Shown piece after piece: positions 29,556-37,581 of a stretch of DNA of 64,000 nucleotides. Position 1 is the first letter of the stretch. Every line of letters starts with the position of its first letter. Origin of the DNA: an uncultured Collinsella sp. (GTDB lineage: Bacteria > Actinomycetota > Coriobacteriia > Coriobacteriales > Coriobacteriaceae). The stretch spans positions 49,910 to 113,909 of the forward strand of contig UQHV01000005.1 of NCBI GenBank assembly GCA_900540895.1, in the 5' to 3' direction. The notes under the pieces were generated by a model that ran no database searches, was not told the origin of the DNA, and was given only the letters and a program-made list of their open reading frames with translations. The translations under genes and the position numbers were made by a program.

Positions 29556-29999
29556 ATGACCAACGAAGAGCTGCAGAAGGAAATGATCGCGGCCATGAAG
29601 GCCAAGGACAAGGTTCGCCTGTCCATCATTCGCCAGGTTAAGGCCGAGGTGAAGAATATCGAGGTTAACGAGCGCCGCGATGTGACCGAGGAGGACGTCA
29701 ACAGCATGATCAAGCGTCTGATTAAGCAGACGAGCGAGACGCTGGAGATGTCCATCAAGGCCGGTACCGACCAGGAGCGTACCGACAACCTGACCGAGCA
29801 GGTCAAGATTCTGGAAAGTCTGCTGCCCGCGCGGGTTTCGGGCGAGGAGCTCGAGGCCCTGATCGAGCAGGTCATCGCCGAGCTGGGCGCCACGTCCAAG
29901 AAGCAGATGGGCCAGGTTATGGGTGCGCTCGGCAAGGCCACCGGCGGCAACTTCGACAAGCCTGCGGCTGCCAAGATTGTTGGCGCAAAGCTTGCGTAA
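29556..29999 (+). CDS. YqeY family protein (GatB/YqeY domain)
   Basis: 147 residues. NEELQKEMIAAMKAKDKVRLSIIRQVKAEVKNIE, the central helices and GQVMGALGKATGGNFDKPAAAKIV match YqeY, which resembles the tRNA-binding tail of GatB. Its cellular role is not well defined. The ATG at 29556 is nine bases after AGAGAGG; a TTG at 29550 is too near. It lies 54 bp after the foldase gene. A terminator follows. Confidence 0.88.
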   Translation: MTNEELQKEMIAAMKAKDKVRLSIIRQVKAEVKNIEVNERRDVTEEDVNSMIKRLIKQTSETLEMSIKAGTDQERTDNLTEQVKILESLLPARVSGEELEALIEQVIAELGATSKKQMGQVMGALGKATGGNFDKPAAAKIVGAKLA

Positions 30000-30027
30000 G
30001 GGCCGAGCGGTACATAGTTGATGTTAA

Positions 30028-30059
30028 GGGGACGTGACCATTGCGGTCGCGCCCTTTTT
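30028..30059 (+). terminator. Terminator after the YqeY gene
   Basis: GGGGACGTGACC pairs with GGTCGCGCCC (wobble and one bulge) and is followed by TTTTTG. Confidence 0.65.
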
Positions 30060-30101
30060 GTTGGCCGATGAAGGGCGCCTCCCCTGGCTGGTCATTGGGC
30101 A

Positions 30102-30168
30102 CTCATTGGGGACAGGCTTAAATGAGTGCCCAATGAGCAGGTACTCATTTAAGCCTGTCCCCAATGAG
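30102..30168. repeat. Perfect 26-bp inverted repeat with GGGGACAGGC motif
   Basis: CTCATTGGGGACAGGC... (30102-30127) is exactly mirrored at 30143-30168 around a 15-nt loop. A third partial copy (TGCCCAATGAG) lies in the loop, so alternative pairing is possible. It lies 120-180 bp before the ABC importer operon. A -10-like TACAAT (30244-30249) lies between. Confidence 0.85.
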
Positions 30169-30284
30169 CGCCAACGAGCAGGTGGAAGGTTGCGGGTTCT
30201 TTACGGGAATGTAGTGTGGGCTGCGGAAACGCGGTTCTTTCCGTACAATAGTTCAACTCGTGTAAACGCAGGGAAGGGACATTC

Positions 30285-31016
30285 ATGGCAGACATGATCG
30301 AGATCAAGCATCTCAACAAGTACTTTGGCGACCTGCATGTGCTCAAAGATATCAATCTCACCGTCAAGCGCGGCGAGAAGCTCGTAATGATCGGGCCTTC
30401 CGGTTCGGGTAAGTCGACGCTCATCCGTTGCGTCGATTATCTGGAGGAGCCCACGTCGGGCGAGGTCGTCATCGACGGTACGCCGCTCACCAAAAAGAAT
30501 CACCTGGAGATGGCTCGTAAGTACAGCTCCATGGTGTTTCAGCAGTTCAACCTGTATCCCAACATGACGGTGCTCGGCAACCTGACGCTCGCGCCCATCA
30601 AGCTGCAAAAGAAGAGCAAGGAGGAGGCGACCGAGATCGCTATCGCCGCGCTCAAGCGCGTCGGCATGGCGCATAAGGCCGGCGAGTATCCGCAGAATCT
30701 CTCGGGCGGTCAGCAGCAGCGCATCGCCATCGCCCGTGCCCTGTGCACCAAGCAGCCCATCATCCTGTTTGACGAGCCGACCTCGGCGCTCGACCCCGAG
30801 ATGGTCCAGGAAGTCCTGGACGTTATGATTGAGCTCGCGCAGGAGGACATCACCATGATCTGCGTGACGCATGAGATGGGCTTTGCGCGCCAGGTGGCCG
30901 ACCGCGTCATCTTTATGGAGGACGGCCGCATCCTGGAGGAGGGCACGCCCGAGCACTTCTTCGATAACCCCGAGAACCCGCGCTGCCGCGAGTTCCTGTC
31001 CAAGATTCTGCACTAG
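30285..31016 (+). CDS. Polar amino acid ABC importer, ATP-binding protein
   Basis: 243 residues of the GlnQ type: Walker A GPSGSGKST (residues 38-46), FQQFNLYPNMTVLGN Q-loop, LSGGQQQR signature, Walker B IILFDEPTSALDPE and VTHEMGFARQ. Drives uptake with the two permeases encoded at 31.9-33.3 kb. GGGAAGGGAC precedes the ATG. It is the first gene of a five-gene unit with gaps of a few bases to about 50 bp. Binding-protein specificity decides the substrate, which is not readable here. Confidence 0.93.
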   Translation: MADMIEIKHLNKYFGDLHVLKDINLTVKRGEKLVMIGPSGSGKSTLIRCVDYLEEPTSGEVVIDGTPLTKKNHLEMARKYSSMVFQQFNLYPNMTVLGNLTLAPIKLQKKSKEEATEIAIAALKRVGMAHKAGEYPQNLSGGQQQRIAIARALCTKQPIILFDEPTSALDPEMVQEVLDVMIELAQEDITMICVTHEMGFARQVADRVIFMEDGRILEEGTPEHFFDNPENPRCREFLSKILH

Positions 31017-31024
31017 GCGCGGTG

Positions 31025-31900
31025 ATGGACATGACGGATATGACGAGGGCGGCCGTGTCGCGCCGTCACTTTTTGCAGCTGGCGGGCGCCGGCATGCTTG
31101 CGCTGACGGGGACCGCGCTTACCGGTTGCGGCAACTCCACCAGCGGCGAGGGCTCCGACAAGGGGTCCAAGCTTGCGGCCATCAAGTCGCGTGGCCATCT
31201 GAATGCCGGCGTTAAGAAGGACGTTCCCGGATACGGTTATTACGACACCGCCAAGGGCCGCTTTGAGGGCATGGAAGTCGATTTGTGCTACCAGATCGCC
31301 GCTGCCGTCTTTGGCGTGAGCTACAAGGAGGCCCGTGCCCAGGAGCTTGTCGAGTTTACCGACGTAACGCCCAAGACGCGCGGCCCGCTGATCGATAACG
31401 GCCAACTTGACGTGGTCGCGGCGACCTACACCATCACCGACGAGCGCAAGAAGAGCTGGGATTTCTCGACGCCGTACCGTACCGACTACGTGGGACTCAT
31501 GGTCAAGAAGCGTTCGGGCTTTACCTCGATTGAGGATCTGGACGGCAAGGTCATTGGCGTGAGCCAGGGCGCTACCACGCAGAGCCTGATCGAGCAGATG
31601 ATCAAGGACAACGGCTTTAGCTGCGAGCCCGAGTTTAGGGCCTTTAGCGGCTACCCCATCATCAAGAGTTCGCTCGACGCTGGCAATATCGACGTCTTTG
31701 CCATGGACCGCTCCACGCTGGCCGGTTACATGAACGAGACCGTTGAGCTGCTGCAGCCCGAGGTCAAGTTTGGCGAGCAGGGCTACGGCGTGGCGACCAA
31801 GAAGGGCTGCGACCTTTCGGCCGTGGTCGATCAGGTGATTTGCGATCGCCTGGCCGATGGCTGGCTCGACCAAGAGGTCAAGACCTGGGGTCTTGTATAG
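31025..31900 (+). CDS. Amino acid ABC importer, solute-binding lipoprotein with Tat-type signal
   Basis: 291 residues. The N-terminus has SRRHFLQLAGAGML, a twin-arginine motif, then a hydrophobic stretch ending in the lipobox LTGC (Cys about residue 34), followed by a Ser/Gly linker. The body is a family 3 periplasmic-binding fold (FEGMEVDLCYQIAAAVFG, VVAATYTITDERKKSWDFSTPY, GKVIGVSQGATTQ). It should be exported folded, lipidated and held outside the membrane. A GTG at 31022 is an alternative start. It begins eight bases after the ATPase stop. Confidence 0.9.
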   Translation: MDMTDMTRAAVSRRHFLQLAGAGMLALTGTALTGCGNSTSGEGSDKGSKLAAIKSRGHLNAGVKKDVPGYGYYDTAKGRFEGMEVDLCYQIAAAVFGVSYKEARAQELVEFTDVTPKTRGPLIDNGQLDVVAATYTITDERKKSWDFSTPYRTDYVGLMVKKRSGFTSIEDLDGKVIGVSQGATTQSLIEQMIKDNGFSCEPEFRAFSGYPIIKSSLDAGNIDVFAMDRSTLAGYMNETVELLQPEVKFGEQGYGVATKKGCDLSAVVDQVICDRLADGWLDQEVKTWGLV

Positions 31901-31925
31901 GCGCATCGTCCAAGGAAGGAATCAA

Positions 31926-32672
31926 ATGCTCGAAGGATTGTTTGACGCCGACCGCTGGTCGACGACATTTCAAAACATGGGGCCCTTCTGGGAGGGCTTT
32001 GGCGTGACGCTACAGGTGGTCGTTGCCGGTCTGCTGCTGTCGCTGGTACTGGGCACGCTGCTGGGTGTGTTCTCTACCACTCGCTCGCGCGTGCTGCGCG
32101 CCATAAGCCGCGTGTACGTGGAGTTTTACCAGAACACTCCGTTGCCCGTGCAGGTGCTCTTTATGTACATGGCCGGTCCGCAGTTTTTGCAGGCCATAAC
32201 CGGTGCCGACCAGCCGGTGCGCATCGCGCCGTTCGTGCTGGGCTTCTTGGGTGTGGGCCTGTATCACGCGGCCTACATTTCGGAGGTCATCCGCACTGGT
32301 ATCGAGGCGGTTCCGCGCGGTCAGATGGAGGCGGCCCAGAGCCAAGGCTTCACCCGTGCGCAGGCATACTGGTACATTGTGCTGCCCCAGACATTCAAGA
32401 TCATTCTGCCGCCGCTGTGTAACCAGGCGCTCAACCTGGTCAAGAATACGTCGGTGCTGGCGCTTGTGGCCGGCGGCGACCTTATGTACCGTTCCGACAA
32501 CTTTGTGAGTCTGTACGGTTACCTGCAGGGATACATCGTCTGCTGCCTTATGTACTTCATCATCTGCTTTCCGCTCGCCATGCTGGTACAGTGGCTCGAG
32601 CGCCGCTCCAAGGAGCGTCCGCGCGGCGTGAGCCTGGCCGAGCTGGGGCTCGACAACGTAGAGGAGGCCTAG
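31926..32672 (+). CDS. Amino acid ABC importer, permease 1
   Basis: 248 residues of the HisM/GlnP family. FWEGFGVTLQVVVAGLLLSLVLGTLLG starts the membrane domain; the EAA loop (EAAQSQGFTRAQAYWYIVLPQ) contacts the ATPase. The ATG at 31926 follows AAGGAAGGA; the longer frame from 31857 overlaps the binding-protein gene. The second permease starts three bases after its stop. Confidence 0.92.
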   Translation: MLEGLFDADRWSTTFQNMGPFWEGFGVTLQVVVAGLLLSLVLGTLLGVFSTTRSRVLRAISRVYVEFYQNTPLPVQVLFMYMAGPQFLQAITGADQPVRIAPFVLGFLGVGLYHAAYISEVIRTGIEAVPRGQMEAAQSQGFTRAQAYWYIVLPQTFKIILPPLCNQALNLVKNTSVLALVAGGDLMYRSDNFVSLYGYLQGYIVCCLMYFIICFPLAMLVQWLERRSKERPRGVSLAELGLDNVEEA

Positions 32673-32675
32673 CGC

Positions 32676-33314
32676 ATGGAAATCTTCAACGCGACCAACC
32701 TGCTCTACATTTGGGGCGGCTTTGTTAAGACAATCGAGATCTCGGCGCTGTCGATCTTTTTCTCGCTCATCTTTGGCACGGTGCTGGCGCTCGTTAAAAG
32801 CTATGCGCCCCGCCCGTTCCGTATTTTGGTGAGCGCCTATATCGAGCTGTTCCGTTGCACGCCGAACCTGCTGTGGATCCTGTTTATCTACTTTACGGTG
32901 CAGGGTTTGGACATTGTGATTTCGACCATCGCCTTTACGCTGTTTACCAGCGCCGTTATGGCCGAGATTGTGCGCGGCGGCCTCAACTCGATTCCGCGCG
33001 GCCAGTTTGAGGCAGCGCAGAGCCAAGGCTTTGGCTTCTTTGCCACCATGCGCTACATCATTCTGCCGCAGACGTTTAAGACGATCATTCCGGCGCTGTT
33101 TAGCCAGTGCACGACTGTCATCAAGGACAGCTCGTATCTTTCGGGCATTAACGTGGCCGAGCTCATGTACACGGCAAACGTCGTGATGGCGCATGCGATC
33201 GACTTGTCGCAGGTGCTTATGCTCTATGGCCTGGTGTTTGCGATGTACTTTGTGCTCAACTTTGGTATCTCGCTGCTGGTGAGGGCATATCAGAGGCGAA
33301 TGGTGGCAGCGTAG
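32676..33314 (+). CDS. Amino acid ABC importer, permease 2
   Basis: 212 residues, same family as permease 1. LYIWGGFVKTIEISALSIFFSLIFGTVLALVKS is the first span, with the EAA loop FEAAQSQGFGFFATMRYIILPQ. The two permeases probably form a heterodimer. It starts three bases after permease 1 behind GAGGAGG. A 14-bp-armed palindrome separates it from the next gene. Confidence 0.92.
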   Translation: MEIFNATNLLYIWGGFVKTIEISALSIFFSLIFGTVLALVKSYAPRPFRILVSAYIELFRCTPNLLWILFIYFTVQGLDIVISTIAFTLFTSAVMAEIVRGGLNSIPRGQFEAAQSQGFGFFATMRYIILPQTFKTIIPALFSQCTTVIKDSSYLSGINVAELMYTANVVMAHAIDLSQVLMLYGLVFAMYFVLNFGISLLVRAYQRRMVAA

Positions 33315-33316
33315 AA

Positions 33317-33345
33317 TGTGACAAAGGGACAGTCCCTTTGTCACA
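33317..33345. repeat. Perfect palindrome TGTGACAAAGGGAC/GTCCCTTTGTCACA
   Basis: Fourteen-base arms around a single A, three bp after permease 2. It is the shortest and cleanest example of the GGGAC hairpins. It ends 17 bp before the start codon of the next gene, so it could affect its translation. Confidence 0.85.
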
Positions 33346-33362
33346 TAGAGAAAGGAATCGCG

Positions 33363-33986
33363 ATGAGCGATCTGGAGAACAAGAAGAGTCCTGTGGTCAT
33401 TACCATCGCGCGCGACTTTGGTGCCGAGGGCCACGAGATTGGCCGTATCCTTGCCGATGAGCTGGGGATTCCGCTGTACGATAACGAGCTGCTGGTGCGT
33501 GCGTCGCTGCGCGCGGGCGAGTCGCTCGACAAGATGGCCGCCTACGACGAGCGTCTGGCCGTGGAGAACATGGCGTTTCTGCCCGACCGCTACGATGCGC
33601 GTTCGTACTCGGACAAGTTGTTCCAAAAGATGAGCCAGGTGATTTTGGATCTGGGCGAGACCGAGAGCTGCATTATCGAAGGCCGTCTGTCCGATTATCT
33701 GCTGCGCAACAACCCCAACCACATCGCCGTGCTGGTGACTGCGCCATTTGAGGACCGCGTCGAGATCGTGCGCAAGAAGCGTGGCCTTAACAAAAAGAAG
33801 GGCGCCAAGCTGGTCAAGCAGCAGCAGAAGGCGCGCGAGGCGTTCTATAAGCGCTACAGTGCCGGAAAGTGGAAGATGACGAGCGGCAAGGACATCGTCG
33901 TCAACCGCGCCAAGCTGGGCCGCGAAGGCTGCAAGGACGTCATCGCCGCGGCCTACCGCTACAAAGTAGCGCAGTTCGAAGGCTAA
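33363..33986 (+). CDS. Cytidylate-kinase-like P-loop protein
   Basis: 207 residues. Starts VVITIARDFGAEGHEIGRILADELGIPLYD, as in the cytidylate kinase-like family, but the P-loop is altered (no GXXGXGKS). Conserved internal parts are IIEGRLSDYLL and VTAPFEDRVEIVRKKRGL, followed by a lysine-rich KKKGAKLVKQQQKAREAFYKRYSAGKW lid region. It may phosphorylate a nucleotide or another small molecule; substrate unknown. The ATG follows AAAGGAA. It lies 48 bp after the ABC importer, but shared function is uncertain. Confidence 0.8.
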   Translation: MSDLENKKSPVVITIARDFGAEGHEIGRILADELGIPLYDNELLVRASLRAGESLDKMAAYDERLAVENMAFLPDRYDARSYSDKLFQKMSQVILDLGETESCIIEGRLSDYLLRNNPNHIAVLVTAPFEDRVEIVRKKRGLNKKKGAKLVKQQQKAREAFYKRYSAGKWKMTSGKDIVVNRAKLGREGCKDVIAAAYRYKVAQFEG

Positions 33987-34041
33987 CCGACCAAAAACCA
34001 CCACAAAGGTGCCTGTCCCCTTTGTGGCGGTCGGTCGGCCA
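33987..34041. repeat. Inverted repeat with GTGCCTGTCCCC motif
   Basis: CCACAAAGG (34001-34009) pairs with CCTTTGTGG (34018-34026), with further CCGACC/GGTCGG pairing outside, around GTGCCTGTCCC. Similar motifs occur in REP elements linked to RAYT transposases in other bacteria; no RAYT gene lies in this window. Confidence 0.7.
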
Positions 34042-34048
34042 ACATAAA

Positions 34049-34085
34049 AAAAGTCCCCGCCGGGCGTGTGCTCGACGGGGACTTT
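34049..34085. terminator. Bidirectional terminator
   Basis: AAAAGTCCCCG (34049-34059) pairs with CGGGGACTTT (34076-34085), with an A run on the left. It ends nfnB on the minus strand and probably the kinase-like gene on the plus strand. Confidence 0.85.
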
Positions 34086-34113
34086 GCCGTTTGATGGCTA
34101 GCGTTGAGGGTGA

Positions 34114-35523
34114 TTACTCGCCCAGCAGGCTCTTGGTGATGGAGGCAGCGGCCTTCTTGCCGGCGCCCATCGCCAGAATGACCGTAGCGGCACCGGTGAC
34201 GATGTCGCCGCCGGCCCAGATGCGGGGATCGGTGGTCTGGCCGGTCTCCTCGTCGGCGATGATGTAGCCCCACTTGTTGAGCTCCATCTTGCCGCCGATC
34301 TTCTTTGCGAAGGGGTTGGCGTTGGTGCCGATAGCCGAGATTGCGACGTCGCAGGGAATCTCCTCGATGGCGCCCTCGATGGGCACCGGGCGACGACGGC
34401 CGGACTCGTCGGGCTCGCCGAGCTCCATCTTCTGGACCTTGACGGCGCACACGGAGCCGTCCTCGCCAGCGACAAACTCGAGCGGGGAAACGAGCGGCAG
34501 AACCTCGACGCCCTCGGCCTTGGCATGGTGCAGCTCGGCGCGACGGCAGGGCATCTCGTCCTCGGTACGACGATAGGCGATGATGGCGTGCTCGGCGCCC
34601 AGGCGCTTGGCGGTACGGACGGCGTCCATAGCCACGTTGCCGCCACCAAAGACGACGACGTTCTTGCCGTGCTTGGTGGGGGTGTCGTACTCGGGGAACT
34701 TGTTGGCCTTCATCAGGTTCACGCGGGTGAGGTACTCGTTTGCGAAGAAGACGTTGGGCAGGTTCTCGCCGGGGACGTTGAGGAACTTGGGCAGGCCAGC
34801 GCCGGTCGCCACGTAGATGGCGTCGAAGCCCTGCTCGAACAGCTCCTCGGCCGTGGCCATGTTGCCCACGACGGAGTTGTACTCAAACTTGACGCCCATG
34901 TCCTCCAGGCCGTCGATCTCGCGCTTGACGACTGCCTTGGGCAGACGGAACTCGGGGATGCCGTAGACCAGCACGCCGCCGCCGGTGAAGAAGGCCTCAA
35001 AGACGGTGACGTCAAAGCCGTTGCGGGCGAGCTCGCCGGCGCAGGTGATGCCGGACGGGCCAGAGCCGACGACGGCGACCTTCTTGCCGTTCTTGGGGGC
35101 CATCTTGGGCGTGGAGGCGAGCTCGGGGCGGTCACCCAGGAAGCGCTCGAGCTGGCCGATGGCCACGGGCTCGGACTTCTTACCACGGATGCACTTGCCC
35201 TCGCACTGGTTCTCCTGCGGGCAGACGCGACCGCAGATAGCGGGAAGCATGGAGTCCTCGCGGATGGTATCGAGAGCGCCGCCGAAGTCCTTCGCGCGGA
35301 TCTGCTCGATAAAGCGGGGGATGTTGATGTTGACGGGGCAGCCCTCAACACAGAACGGCTTCTTGCAGTTGAGGCAGCGCTCGGCCTCGGCCAGCGCCAT
35401 CTCCTCGGTGAAGCCCTTGTCGACGGGGCGGAAGTCGCAGGCGCGCTCGGCAGCCGGCTCCTCGTTATCGGGGGTACGGGGCGACTTCATATCGGCAACG
35501 AAACGACCGTTAACTAGTGGCAT
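34114..35523 (-). CDS. nfnB: NfnB-type NADPH-binding subunit (GltD-like flavoprotein)
   Basis: 469 residues of the GltD-like family. The N-terminal domain has CLNCKKPFCVEGCPVNINIP and CGRVCPQENQCEGKC for two [4Fe-4S] clusters. The FAD motif VAVVGSGPSGITCAGELA and the NADPH-binding VVVFGGGNVAMDAVRTAKRLG follow. Paired with the adjacent FAD/[2Fe-2S] protein it fits NfnAB, which bifurcates electrons between NADPH, NAD and ferredoxin. A homotetrameric glutamate synthase small-subunit relative is the alternative, but the partner gene argues for Nfn. Its start overlaps nfnA by 10 bp. Confidence 0.85.
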   Translation of the reverse strand: MPLVNGRFVADMKSPRTPDNEEPAAERACDFRPVDKGFTEEMALAEAERCLNCKKPFCVEGCPVNINIPRFIEQIRAKDFGGALDTIREDSMLPAICGRVCPQENQCEGKCIRGKKSEPVAIGQLERFLGDRPELASTPKMAPKNGKKVAVVGSGPSGITCAGELARNGFDVTVFEAFFTGGGVLVYGIPEFRLPKAVVKREIDGLEDMGVKFEYNSVVGNMATAEELFEQGFDAIYVATGAGLPKFLNVPGENLPNVFFANEYLTRVNLMKANKFPEYDTPTKHGKNVVVFGGGNVAMDAVRTAKRLGAEHAIIAYRRTEDEMPCRRAELHHAKAEGVEVLPLVSPLEFVAGEDGSVCAVKVQKMELGEPDESGRRRPVPIEGAIEEIPCDVAISAIGTNANPFAKKIGGKMELNKWGYIIADEETGQTTDPRIWAGGDIVTGAATVILAMGAGKKAAASITKSLLGE

Positions 35524-36353
35524 GCGCAGCTCTTTTCCTCATAGGCCTTGAGGGACTCGCCCTCTTCGGAACGGTAAGCGGCCTGGCGGGCACGAAGGTC
35601 ATCCCAGTCGACCAGGGTGGCATCGAAGTCGGGGCCGTCGACGCAAGCGAACTTGGTCACGCCGCCCACCTCGACGCGGCAGCAGCCGCACATGCCGGTG
35701 CCGTCAACCATGATGGGGTTGAGGGACGCGGTGATGGGGGTGTCGTACTTCTGGGCGGTGAGGGTCGAGAACTTCATCATCGGAACGGGGCCGACGCAGA
35801 AGACCTGGCTCACGGCCTTGTCCTGCAGCAGGCGCTCCAGCGGAGCGGTAACAACGCCCTGCTCGCCGTAGGAGCCGTCGTCGGTGGTGATGTGGATGTG
35901 GTCCTCGTCGAGGAGCTCGCGGAACTGGTCCTCCATGAGCAGGAGGTCCTTGGTGCGGGCGCCCATGATGGCGTGAACTTCGTGACCGGTCTCGACCAGG
36001 TGCTTGGCGACCGGGAAGGCAATTGCCAAGCCGACGCCGCCGCCAATGACGGCGCAGGGGCCCTCGGCCATCTCGGTGGGAACGCCCAGCGGGCCCACGA
36101 CGTCGCGCAGTGACTCGCCGGCCTCGTAGGTGGAAAGCATCTCGGTGGTCTTGCCGATCACCATGAAGATGAACTCGACCCAGCCCTCGTCACCGTTCCA
36201 GCCGGCCAGGGTAAACGGGACACGCTCGCCCGTCTCGTTGGCGCGAACCATGAGGAACTGTCCAGCGTGCGCATGCTTGGCGATTGCGGGCGCCTCGATG
36301 CGGAACTTGAACACCTTCTCCGAGAACTGCGTCTTCTCCAGGATCTTATACAT
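35514..36353 (-). CDS. nfnA: NfnA-type ferredoxin-NAD(P)+ reductase subunit
   Basis: 279 residues related to dihydroorotate dehydrogenase electron-transfer subunits. RVPFTLAGW lies in the FAD region, AVIGGGVGLAIAFPVAKHL in the NAD-binding region, and the C-terminal [2Fe-2S] cysteines are in VDGTGMCGCCRVEVGG and FACVDGP. AAGAGAGGGG precedes the ATG. With NfnB it forms the NADH-dependent reduced ferredoxin:NADP+ oxidoreductase, a cytoplasmic complex supplying NADPH in anaerobes. A TATAAT on the minus strand (36464-36459) is a likely -10. Confidence 0.85.
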   Translation of the reverse strand: MYKILEKTQFSEKVFKFRIEAPAIAKHAHAGQFLMVRANETGERVPFTLAGWNGDEGWVEFIFMVIGKTTEMLSTYEAGESLRDVVGPLGVPTEMAEGPCAVIGGGVGLAIAFPVAKHLVETGHEVHAIMGARTKDLLLMEDQFRELLDEDHIHITTDDGSYGEQGVVTAPLERLLQDKAVSQVFCVGPVPMMKFSTLTAQKYDTPITASLNPIMVDGTGMCGCCRVEVGGVTKFACVDGPDFDATLVDWDDLRARQAAYRSEEGESLKAYEEKSCACH

Positions 36354-36538
36354 AGAACCCCTCTCTTGTTAGGGCTGCCGAACCGTGCCTCCACGGAAAT
36401 GGACGGTAGCCCGAGTAAAACCGTACGCGCACAGGCGTTGTGCAGACATACGGTGCAAATTATACCCTCATGGACATGTCACTTACGTGTGTCTTCGGCG
36501 GTTGGGAGCAGGGTTTATCCACTTTGGCCTACCAAAGG

Positions 36539-36719
36539 GGGAGAGGTTTATTTTGGTCGGTTTTATCAGGTAAAACGGCAAATGGGGCCGGCCTCGCACA
36601 TCGGTGAGACCGGCCCCCATTGGAGCGCTGCATATGTATGGCGGCACAGGGTTTATTGCGGTGCGGCCGCTGCGGTGTTTCCGCATACAGAACCTGCCAA
36701 AATAAACCTGTCCCTAAAT
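36539..36719. repeat. MITE-like element with inverted ends
   Basis: GGGGAGAGGTTTATTTTGG (left, from 36538) is mirrored by CCAAAATAAACCTGTCCC (36697-36714) with one mismatch, about 140 bp apart. Between them a strong GC hairpin (GGGGCCGG...CCGGCCCC, 36584-36617) may terminate pth. The right end repeats 25550-25572. The 374-bp gap 36354-36727 shows no gene beyond this and the nfnA promoter region. Confidence 0.6.
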
Positions 36720-36727
36720 AGTAGGTT

Positions 36728-37357
36728 CTAGTGCTTGCCGTTGGCGGAAGCGGCGCCGTTTACGTGATCGCGGGCGTAGATTACGCCGTGGACGATGGCC
36801 AGACCGGCGGCATCTGCGGCGCGGGCGCAGGTGTCCTGGAAATCCTCGGCCTCGCGGGCGCGCAGCTGCTTAAGAACGTAGTCGGCGACGGCCATCTTGC
36901 CGGGAGGGTTGCCGATGCCGGTGCGGATGCGGCTGAAGTCGCGGCTGCCCATCTTGTCGATGATGGAGCGCAGGCCGTTGTGACCGGCATGGCCTCCGCC
37001 CACCTTGACGCGTACGTCACCGGCGGGAATGTCGAGCTCGTCGTGGATGACGAGCAGCTCCTCGGTCTTGATCTTGTACTCGCGGCAGAGCTTGGAGATG
37101 GGCCCGCCCGAGGTGTTCATGTACGACTGCGGCTTGACCAGCACAATCTGGCGCTTACCGCCCTCTTCCTCGGGATCGTTGATGTTGATGAGCGCGACCT
37201 CGGCGCCGGCTTGGTTTTTCCAGTACGTGACGCCGGCCTGACGGGCCAGCTCGTCGATCGCCTTAAAGCCGGCGTTGTGGCGGGTCTCGGCATATTCCTC
37301 GCCAGGGTTGCCAAGCCCGGCAACCATGCGAATCTTAAGCGGCTGTGCAGCTGCCAT
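36728..37357 (-). CDS. pth: Peptidyl-tRNA hydrolase
   Basis: Recycles peptidyl-tRNA released from stalled ribosomes. 209 residues. MVAGLGNPGEEYAETRHNAGF holds the substrate Asn and catalytic His, QSYMNTSGGPI and HDELDIPAGDVRVKVGGGHAGHNGLRSI are family signatures, with the catalytic Asp in HDELD. It is downstream of prs on the same strand, separated by the copy D hairpin region. The C-terminal tail is slightly extended. Confidence 0.95.
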   Translation of the reverse strand: MAAAQPLKIRMVAGLGNPGEEYAETRHNAGFKAIDELARQAGVTYWKNQAGAEVALININDPEEEGGKRQIVLVKPQSYMNTSGGPISKLCREYKIKTEELLVIHDELDIPAGDVRVKVGGGHAGHNGLRSIIDKMGSRDFSRIRTGIGNPPGKMAVADYVLKQLRAREAEDFQDTCARAADAAGLAIVHGVIYARDHVNGAASANGKH

Positions 37358-37475
37358 ATTTGTCCTTCCGTTACATAAAAAGTTTAATCAACGACAAAGG
37401 CTACCACGCCCGCCGAAGGCGAGGCTTTGCTTCAGCGAAATCCCACCAGACAAAAGCGCGGCCGCGGCAGAGCGA

Positions 37476-37553
37476 GCCGTCGGAACAGAAGAAACCCCCG
37501 CGCGACCTTTGCGAAGCAAGGGGGAGCGCGGGGGTTTCTTCTGTTCCGACGGC
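37476..37553. repeat. Perfect 28-bp hairpin with TTTGCGAAGCAAGG loop (copy D)
   Basis: Arms 37476-37503 and 37526-37553 are exact reverse complements. The loop ACCTTTGCGAAGCAAGGGGG matches the copy B loop (about 14,681-14,698) while the stems are unrelated. It lies between prs and pth. No U tract follows in either direction. The remaining 37358-37475 is non-coding. Confidence 0.88.
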
Positions 37554-37581
37554 GATGCGCCGGGTTGCAAGGACGATGCGA

